Source: Streptomyces ruber (GTDB taxonomy: Bacteria; Actinomycetota; Actinomycetes; Streptomycetales; Streptomycetaceae). Taken from it: a stretch of DNA of 64,000 nucleotides. The notes beneath the pieces are model-generated. The model was given only the letters and a program-made list of their open reading frames with translations, made no database searches and had not been told where the DNA came from. This document shows positions 56,970 to 64,000 of the stretch, piece after piece; the first letter of the stretch is position 1; each line of letters starts with the position of its first letter. The translations under genes and the position numbers were made by a program. The stretch is taken from positions 1-64,000 of the forward strand of contig NZ_BMQK01000022.1 in NCBI RefSeq assembly GCF_014648075.1, written 5' to 3'.

Positions 56970-57461
56970 TCACGGCCGGCGCAGACGCAGTCCGACGACG
57001 GCGAGGCCCAGGCCGAGACCGATGAGGATCAGACCGCTGCCGAGGGGCAGCGCCCGCCCGGCGGGCTTGCCGACGGCCTTCTGGGCGGCCTGCTCGGTGG
57101 CCTCCGCGGTCGCGTCCCCGGCGGTCCCCTCGTCGGGCAGCGCGGTGTTCCGGGACGGCCGGGGCGGGTGCGCCGACCGCGGGGGCGCGGACCCGTCGGG
57201 ATCCGTCTCGCCGGAGCCGCCGTCGACGTCGGCCTCGGCGGCCGCGGTGGTGCCGTCGGCTCGTCCGGGCCGCTCCCGTCCCTCCCCCGCGCGGCTGCCG
57301 GCCCGGGACGTCTCCGTGGCCGGTGACCGCCCGGCGGACGTCGGAGGGGCGGGCTGGACGGCTCCGGCCGTCAGGAAGACGGCCGCCAGGGCCAGGGCGG
57401 GCAGCTTGCGGGCCGCGCACGGCGGCCGCGGCCGCCGCGGCGGGCAGAACTCGGCGTTCAC
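56970..57461 (-). CDS. Small exported protein with C-terminal membrane helix
   Basis: The 163-residue product has an N-terminal signal-like segment (LPALALAAVFLTAGAVQPAP), a disordered middle rich in Ala, Gly, Asp and Arg, and a C-terminal helix LGSGLILIGLGLGLAVVGL followed by RLRRP. This resembles a sortase-type or simple anchor, but no LAXTG-like motif stands before the helix. The GTG at 57461 is tentative. Function is unknown. It is divergent from bpa across the palindromic repeats. Confidence 0.65.
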   Translation of the reverse strand: MNAEFCPPRRPRPPCAARKLPALALAAVFLTAGAVQPAPPTSAGRSPATETSRAGSRAGEGRERPGRADGTTAAAEADVDGGSGETDPDGSAPPRSAHPPRPSRNTALPDEGTAGDATAEATEQAAQKAVGKPAGRALPLGSGLILIGLGLGLAVVGLRLRRP

Positions 57462-57600
57462 GCCGGTGCCCCTCTCCGGGACGACGGGACCGTTGGTGTT
57501 TCCAGCGGAGTCACACCAGACTCACACGCCACTGCGCACCTCGCACTCCGGGACCGTACGGCCCGCCCCGGAACCGGCCCCGGCGACGCTTGGCGAACAA

Positions 57601-57669
57601 ACCGCGCATACGCGGTGGATCAGACCGCGCGTACGCGGTGGATCAGACCGCGCGTACGCGGTGGATCAC
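57601..57669. repeat. Three 23-bp palindrome-bearing iterons before bpa
   Basis: Units at 57601-57623, 57624-57646 and 57647-57669 follow ACCGCGCRTACGCGGTGG with GATCAG after it. The second and third contain the perfect palindrome CGCGTACGCG. They end 54 bases before the bpa ATG, inside the divergent promoter region, and look like tandem operators. Confidence 0.8.
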
Positions 57670-57723
57670 CCACCGGCGGGGGCACCAGGGTGATGAGGTG
57701 CACACGTGCGAGAGAATGGCGGC

Positions 57724-58269
57724 ATGGAGATGCCGAGGAACGAACGGTCGTCCGAGAACCCCCAGATCCTGGTCGTCGGCCAGGACGGTATGGCACTCGG
57801 CGGCGGTGGTGGCGGAGACGACGAATCCCGTGAGATCCCGGTGACGGAGCAGGTGGAGCAGCCCGCGAAGGTCATGCGCATCGGAAGCATGATCAAGCAG
57901 CTGCTGGAGGAGGTGCGCGTGGCGCCTCTCGACGAGGCGAGCCGCGCCCGGCTGAAGGAGATACACGCCAGCTCGGTCAAGGAGCTGGAGGACGGTCTCG
58001 CTCCCGAGCTGGTCGAGGAACTGGAGCGGCTCTCCCTGCCCTTCACGGACGAGGCGGTGCCCAGCGACGCGGAACTGCGTATCGCGCAGGCCCAGCTGGT
58101 GGGCTGGCTGGAAGGACTGTTCCACGGCATCCAGACCACGCTGTTCGCCCAGCAGATGGCTGCCCGGGCCCAGCTGGAGCAGATGCGCCGCGCCCTTCCG
58201 CCGGGTGTCGGCGGCGAGGGCCACGAGGAGCCGCACGCGGGAGGCCGTTCGGGCGGACCGTACCTGTGA
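57724..58269 (+). CDS. bpa: Bacterial proteasome activator Bpa (DUF2587)
   Basis: The 181-residue product opens the 20S proteasome gate without ATP and delivers unfolded or specific substrates. The DUF2587 helical core runs from VMRIGSMIKQLLEEVRVAPLD to QMAARAQLEQMRRALP. The C-terminus ends GGPYL, matching the GQYL-like docking motif that inserts between proteasome alpha subunits. I take the ATG at 57724; a GTG at 57706 would add six residues. No proteasome subunit genes are nearby. Confidence 0.92.
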   Translation: MEMPRNERSSENPQILVVGQDGMALGGGGGGDDESREIPVTEQVEQPAKVMRIGSMIKQLLEEVRVAPLDEASRARLKEIHASSVKELEDGLAPELVEELERLSLPFTDEAVPSDAELRIAQAQLVGWLEGLFHGIQTTLFAQQMAARAQLEQMRRALPPGVGGEGHEEPHAGGRSGGPYL

Positions 58270-58319
58270 GGTCCGCCGCGGCGGCACGGCCGTACTGACG
58301 GCACGCGATCGACGCGAGA

Positions 58320-58350
58320 GGGGGCCGGCGCCGGGAGGGCGCCGGCCCCC
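58320..58350. terminator. Terminator between bpa and kinase gene
   Basis: Perfect 13-bp arms GGGGGCCGGCGCC / GGCGCCGGCCCCC with a 5-base loop lie between convergent genes, so it serves both directions. Confidence 0.88.
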
Positions 58351-58365
58351 TCGGTCCCTCCCGGC

Positions 58366-60120
58366 TCAGGACGGCGGCATCCCCGTGGACACGTCCAGCA
58401 CGATCTCGGGCATGTCGTCGGGGTCGGCGTCCGTGCCGGAGGAGGGCGACTGGTCCACGACCGTTCCCTCGCCCCAGGTGTTCTCGTCGACGAGCCTGGT
58501 CTCGAACTCCCAGCCGGCGGCCCGCAGGCAGTTCCGCACCGAGTCGATGTTCTTGAACTCGAAGCTCGGGATCTGGATCATGCCGGGATCGGCGTACGAC
58601 TCCCTCGGCTCCGTGCACGCGGTCGTCTCGATGGTCCTCGTCGGGTCCGGGCCCTTGTACCCGGGCACGCCGGACGCCGAGGCCGACGCGTCGGCGCCCG
58701 AACCTCCCGTACCCCCTGTCTCGTCGCCGCCTCTGTTCAGCGCGACGGCGGTGATCAGACTCCCGATCGCGACGAGCGAGACGACGACCGCGCCGATGAC
58801 CACGGCCCGGTTGGCCTTGCCGCCGTCGGCCGCGCCCGCGCCCGCGGCCGGTGCCGGGGCGTGCGGGGTGTGCGGACCGGCGGCGTACGGCGGCGGGGTC
58901 GGCGCGCCGTGCTGAGGCGAGTGCCGGGCTCCGTAGGCGTCGGTCCGCTGGGGCGGCTGGTAGCCACCGGGCTGCGGATAGCCGTACGGAGCCGGGGCCG
59001 GGCCGGGGAAGGGAGCGGGCGTCGAGGCCGGGGCCGGGTTCGCGAAGGGCGGCGGAGTGCCCGGGCCGTGCGGGCCCGGCTGGTGCCCGGGCGGGTACGG
59101 GGTCCGCACGGGTCCGGGCGGTCCCGCCGCCGACCCGTCCACGGGTGGGAAGACGGCGGCGCCCACGCCCGTGCCGCTCGGCGCCGGGACGCCCGGGACG
59201 ATGTTCGGCGCGGCACCCGGCAGCGACGACGCCACCCGCAGGCACTCGTCCCGCATCGCCCGGGCGCCCGGGAAACGCTCGTTCGGGTTCTTCTTCAGCG
59301 CGCGGGCGATCAGCGCGTCCACCGCCGGCGGCAGGGACCGGTTGATCGAGGAGGGGACCGGGGGCTGCTCCTGGACGTGGGCGTACGCGATCGCCAGCGG
59401 TGAGTCCGCGTCGAACGGGAGCCGTCCGGTGAGCAGCTGGAACAGCATGACGCCGACCGAGTACAGGTCGGAGCGCGCGTCCACACCGCGGCCCAGCGCC
59501 TGCTCGGGCGACAGGTACTGGGGGGTGCCGACGACCATGCCGGTCTGCGTCATGGACGTGACGCCGGACTGCACGGCGCGGGCGATGCCGAAGTCCATGA
59601 CCTTGACCACGCCGCGCCTGGTCACCATCACGTTGCCCGGTTTGATGTCGCGGTGGACCAGCCCCGTCTCGTGGCTGATCTCCAGCGCGGCCAGCACGTC
59701 GGCGGTGATGCGCAGCGCCTTGTCGGCCGGCATCGCGCCGTGGCCGCGGACGTCCGCGGCGAGCACCGAGCCGAGCGGCTCACCCTCGACGTACTCCATG
59801 ACGATGTACGGCGTCGGTGTGCCCTCGCCCGCGGCGGACCCGCCGGACGGCGGGTCCTCTCCGGTGTCGAAGACCGAGACGATGTTCGCGTGCGTGAGCT
59901 TCGCCACGGCCTGCGCCTCGCGGCGGAACCGCTCGCGGAACGCCTGCTCGCGTCCGAGCTCGGTGTGCAGTGTCTTGATCGCGACCTGTCGGTCGAGCAC
60001 CGAGTCGTGGGCCAGGTGTACCGAGGCCATGCCGCCCTCGCCGAGCAGGGCGAGCAGCCGGTAGCGGCCGCCGGCGAGCGCACGCCCTGCGTAGTGGCCC
60101 TGTGCGCCGTCCTGGCTCAT
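58366..60120 (-). CDS. Membrane Ser/Thr kinase with single PASTA-like domain
   Basis: The 584-residue product has kinase motifs GEGGMASVHLA, Lys49 in VAIKTL, Asp158 in HRDIKPGNV, DFG at 176-178 and STMTQT-like SMTQTGMVVGTPQYLSPEQ. A long Pro/Gly/Tyr-rich linker, one membrane helix (AVVIGAVVVSLVAIGSLITAVAL) and an outside segment with one PASTA-like unit (SVRNCLRAAGWEFETRLV, VVDQSPSSGT) follow. The ATG at 60120 (MSQDGAQ) is preferred over upstream frames that lack conservation. It is divergent from another kinase. Confidence 0.92.
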   Translation of the reverse strand: MSQDGAQGHYAGRALAGGRYRLLALLGEGGMASVHLAHDSVLDRQVAIKTLHTELGREQAFRERFRREAQAVAKLTHANIVSVFDTGEDPPSGGSAAGEGTPTPYIVMEYVEGEPLGSVLAADVRGHGAMPADKALRITADVLAALEISHETGLVHRDIKPGNVMVTRRGVVKVMDFGIARAVQSGVTSMTQTGMVVGTPQYLSPEQALGRGVDARSDLYSVGVMLFQLLTGRLPFDADSPLAIAYAHVQEQPPVPSSINRSLPPAVDALIARALKKNPNERFPGARAMRDECLRVASSLPGAAPNIVPGVPAPSGTGVGAAVFPPVDGSAAGPPGPVRTPYPPGHQPGPHGPGTPPPFANPAPASTPAPFPGPAPAPYGYPQPGGYQPPQRTDAYGARHSPQHGAPTPPPYAAGPHTPHAPAPAAGAGAADGGKANRAVVIGAVVVSLVAIGSLITAVALNRGGDETGGTGGSGADASASASGVPGYKGPDPTRTIETTACTEPRESYADPGMIQIPSFEFKNIDSVRNCLRAAGWEFETRLVDENTWGEGTVVDQSPSSGTDADPDDMPEIVLDVSTGMPPS

Positions 60121-60478
60121 GTGCTGGTGTCCCCCATCGACGCGGGCGAAGACTGCTGCTGTGGCTCCCGCGGCCGGCGATTCCGGTGTTTCCTCGTGTG
60201 ATTCTCGGCCAAGTCTGCCCCAGGGCACGGACACGTCAAGCGGGGTGCCCGTTCCGTGACCGTACGCGCGGGGAACGTCGCACAAGCGTTATGGCGGCCG
60301 TGCGGCCGGCCCACGGGATTTGCGCGGGCGGGGCCGTCGGGGTTGGATTGCCGGTCCCTTCCACATCCCGTCCCGGCTCCAAGTCGGACCGGTGCGTCAC
60401 GTGGAGGCTGTAGCGTGGCCCGACGAAGACCGTAACAACCACCGCGCGGACCGCGGGCAGAAACGACGGCGAGGACTG
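60121..60478. other. 358-bp divergent promoter region between two kinase genes
   Basis: No gene is seen. The region must hold both kinase promoters. I could not pick confident -35/-10 pairs or a symmetric operator. Confidence 0.4.
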
Positions 60479-62095
<1,617 letters not shown>

Positions 62096-62127
62096 TCGGC
62101 ACCCTCGCGGAACACTCCGCACACTCC

Positions 62128-62169
62128 CCACGCGCGCGTGCGGCCCGAACGGGCTCCACGCGCGCGTGG
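62128..62169. terminator. Large inverted repeat between kinase and APH genes
   Basis: Two copies of the palindrome CACGCGCGCGTG (62129-62140 and 62157-62168) sit in a nearly perfect 19-bp stem around GAACG. A second partial pairing (CGGCCCGAAC with GTTCGGGGCCG) overlaps. It is probably a bidirectional terminator. Confidence 0.7.
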
Positions 62170-62197
62170 CGTTCGGGGCCGCACCGCCTCACCCGCC

Positions 62198-63238
62198 TCA
62201 CCCGGAGAACGCCTCGCACACCGCGTCGTACTCGCGTGTCCACCACACCACCAGCGCGGAGGACGCGGGGAACTGCCAGTCGGCGCGGGTGTCCCCGCGC
62301 TCGTAGTGCCAGCGCAGCATCCAGAAGTCGTTGAGCCGCTCCCACCACACGCGGTGCACGGCGGCCGCGAGTTCGGAGGGCGTGGCGCGGGCGGTACGGC
62401 GGTACGCGCGCGCATAGGCCCGCACCTTGGGCAGGTTGAGGGTGCCCAGCGGGCGCAGGAAGAAGATCACCGCGGCCCGCACCGCCTCCTCCGCGCGGGG
62501 CTGCACGCCGAGCCGGTCCCAGTCGACGATCGCCGCCGGGGCCGCCCCCTTGTAGAGCACGTTGAAGGGGTGGAAGTCGCCGTGCACCCAGCCCACGGAA
62601 CCGCCCCGCGGGGGCCTGTGGTCCGCGTACTGTTCGAGGAGTCCGCGCCGCTCCAGGAGGCGGCGGCGGGCGAGCTCGTCGAACGTGTCGGCCGGCCGGT
62701 GGCGGCGTACCCGGCCGAGCAGGTCGTCGATGAGCGCCAGGGTGTCGGCCGGGTCGGCACTCGGGGCGGGCGCGGCCGCTGCCCTGCCCTGCTGGGGATG
62801 CGGGGGCATCACCCGCTCCAGGCTCGCGTGCACCACTCCCAGGAGCGCTCCCAGCCGTCCGCACTGCTCGGTGGTGAGCTGGCCGCCGTGGCGGTGCCGT
62901 CCCTCGACCCACGGGTGCAGGGCGTACGCGTGGCCGCCGATGACGGCGACGGTGCGGCCGTCGCGGCCGGCCAGCGGCGGGGCCACCGGGACGCCCAGGT
63001 CCGCCAGCCGCTGGGTCGCCCGGTGCTGGCGGGCGATGGCCGCCGGATCGGCGGTCTCGGGGTCGAAGTGGTGCTTGAGGAAGTAGCGGCCGTGCGTGGT
63101 GGCGAGCCGGTAGCCGCGGTTGAGCAGCCCCTGGTCGACGGGGACACAGGTCAGCGCGGACCCGGCGGCGTACCGGCGCAGCAGGTCGCGCAGCGGGGGC
63201 GTGTGAAGCTCGGGAGGTGGTACAGACGAGCGCAGCAC
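62198..63238 (-). CDS. Aminoglycoside-phosphotransferase-like kinase (APH family)
   Basis: The 346-residue cytosolic product has the APH fold. It shows RYFLKHHFDPE as the ATP-lysine strand, catalytic loop VHGDFHPFNVLY and metal site AIVDWDRLG. Family members phosphorylate small molecules such as choline, homoserine, sugars or antibiotics. No resistance-specific signature is visible, so a metabolic role is as likely. The GTG at 63238 starts MLRSSVPPPEL. It stands alone. Confidence 0.88.
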   Translation of the reverse strand: MLRSSVPPPELHTPPLRDLLRRYAAGSALTCVPVDQGLLNRGYRLATTHGRYFLKHHFDPETADPAAIARQHRATQRLADLGVPVAPPLAGRDGRTVAVIGGHAYALHPWVEGRHRHGGQLTTEQCGRLGALLGVVHASLERVMPPHPQQGRAAAAPAPSADPADTLALIDDLLGRVRRHRPADTFDELARRRLLERRGLLEQYADHRPPRGGSVGWVHGDFHPFNVLYKGAAPAAIVDWDRLGVQPRAEEAVRAAVIFFLRPLGTLNLPKVRAYARAYRRTARATPSELAAAVHRVWWERLNDFWMLRWHYERGDTRADWQFPASSALVVWWTREYDAVCEAFSG

Positions 63239-63446
63239 GCGCCAGATGTTAGGGCACGTCCCGGTGTCGCTGAGCTCGCGCTTGTCACAGACAGTCGTCT
63301 TCGGTCACTTCACGTGCGGGAGCTGGCGGTCCCCGCCGTGGGCCACCCGTCCGGGGCATGTGCGGTGACGAACTGCGGCTCGACCTGCAGGTACACAGGC
63401 TCGAAGGCCGGCCCGGGCTCCGCGGCCGCGCCTCCGAGACACCGCG

Positions 63447-64000
63447 TCACCCTCGTCCGGCCTGCCTGCGTGCCACGTACGCGGCGGCCTGTGCGCGCCT
63501 CTGCATGCCGAGCTTGGCCAGCAGTCCCGACACGTAGTTCTTGACGGTCTTCTCGGCGAGGTGCAGCCGCTCCCCGATCGCCCGGTTCGTGAGCCCCTCA
63601 CCGATCAGTTCGAGGATCCTGCGCTCCTGCTCGGTGAGCGTCGCCATCGGGTCGTCGCCGTCCCCGCGTTCCTCCGGCGGCCCTTCCGGCACGCGCGCGC
63701 GGGACACCGGGCCGAGCAGGAGGTCCCCGGCGGCGACCCGCCGGACCGCGGCGAGCAGTTCTTCACCACGGAGGTCCTTCAGGACGTACCCGGACGCGCC
63801 CGCCGCGACCGCGCCGGACAGCGCCTCGTCGTCGGCGTACGAGGTCAGCATCAGGCACTTGACGTCCCCGTCGCGCGCGCGGGTCCGCCGGCACACCTCG
63901 ACGCCGCTGCCGTCCGGGAGCCGGACGTCCAGGATCGCGACGTCCGGGCGGACGGCCGGAATCCGCTCCAGCGCGTCGGCCGCCGTGCCCGCTTCGCCGA
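63447..64000 (-). CDS. LuxR/NarL-type response regulator (5' end missing)
   Basis: The C-terminal part of a two-component regulator is present; the N-terminus lies beyond base 64000. In frame are the receiver region with phospho-acceptor AILDVRLPDGSGVEV, then KCLMLTSYADDEALSGAVAAGASGYVLKD split over its alpha4/5 face. The DNA-binding domain follows (LTEQERRILELIGEGLTNRAIGERL, KTVKNYVSGLLAKLGM). The sequence resembles DevR/DosR-type regulators. Its histidine kinase is not in the window. Confidence 0.92.
   Translation of the reverse strand, partial: GEAGTAADALERIPAVRPDVAILDVRLPDGSGVEVCRRTRARDGDVKCLMLTSYADDEALSGAVAAGASGYVLKDLRGEELLAAVRRVAAGDLLLGPVSRARVPEGPPEERGDGDDPMATLTEQERRILELIGEGLTNRAIGERLHLAEKTVKNYVSGLLAKLGMQRRAQAAAYVARRQAGRG

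Noticed and set aside
57601..57669. Short tandem repeat considered as a CRISPR array
   Set aside because: Units are directly abutting with no spacers, there are only three, and no cas genes are present.

Overview
The window is high-GC actinobacterial DNA and reads as a Streptomyces (or very close relative) chromosome, on one side of the replication origin. The main support is gene order: the end of gnd, then recF, dciA (DUF721), gyrB, gyrA, a DUF3566 membrane protein and tRNA-Ile. Further along come crgA, three class E sortases, and a PASTA kinase operon (fhaA-fhaB-pstP-ftsW/rodA-pbpA-pknB). Perfect copies of the Streptomyces parS site and Streptomyces-type DnaA boxes (TTGTCCACA) agree with an origin-proximal position. 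The origin itself, dnaA and dnaN are not in the window. The species cannot be fixed from the sequence.

Layout: (1) 1-8018, replication and topology genes on the plus strand. (2) 8149-13565, tRNA-Ile, small or secreted proteins of unknown role, a tail-anchored Ser/Thr kinase, an HTH protein with its own operator-like palindrome, and tRNA-Ala. (3) 13830-17268, a parS site, DUF5324 protein, peptidyl-prolyl isomerase, rhomboid protease, a DnaA-box cluster and crgA. (4) 17412-21930, a cell-surface run: DUF881 protein, sortase, 53-residue membrane peptide, PabA/TrpG-type amidotransferase, and two more class E sortases. (5) 30208 down to 22033, the growth and division signalling operon on the minus strand. 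(6) 30877-34870, tRNA-Leu, GNAT acetyltransferase, DUF2252, J-like protein and rhodanese. (7) 34938-46112, a phenylacetate catabolism locus (paaABCDE, paaN, paaH and a TetR regulator), interrupted by a DUF5819-HTTM-SpoU operon. (8) 46135-50326, an Lrp/AsnC regulator divergent from a branched-chain 2-oxoacid dehydrogenase operon (E1 alpha, E1 beta, E2). (9) 50352-53819, a MobA-DUF6457 fusion, MoeA and a potassium-channel-like protein, with two parS sites sitting on the moeA stop and the channel start. (10) 53895-64000, a DrrAB-like ABC exporter, quinone oxidoreductase, small secreted protein, proteasome activator Bpa, two divergent Ser/Thr kinases, an APH-like protein and a truncated LuxR-type response regulator.

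Links between the parts: four membrane Ser/Thr kinases, one PP2C phosphatase and two FHA proteins form a phospho-signalling set around peptidoglycan synthesis and septation (PbpA, FtsW/RodA, CrgA). The paa genes appear to be tied together by a shared palindrome, ACCG-N2-CG-N2-CGGT, before paaA and between paaN and paaH; a one-base variant lies before the bkd operon. DnaA boxes recur in several intergenic regions, including the paa and bkd control regions. I see no prophage, insertion sequence, CRISPR array or biosynthetic gene cluster. Most of the window is core genome. The more novel signals are regulatory DNA (parS placement, DnaA-box pairs, palindromic iterons before bpa) and a few conserved but uncharacterised protein pairs.
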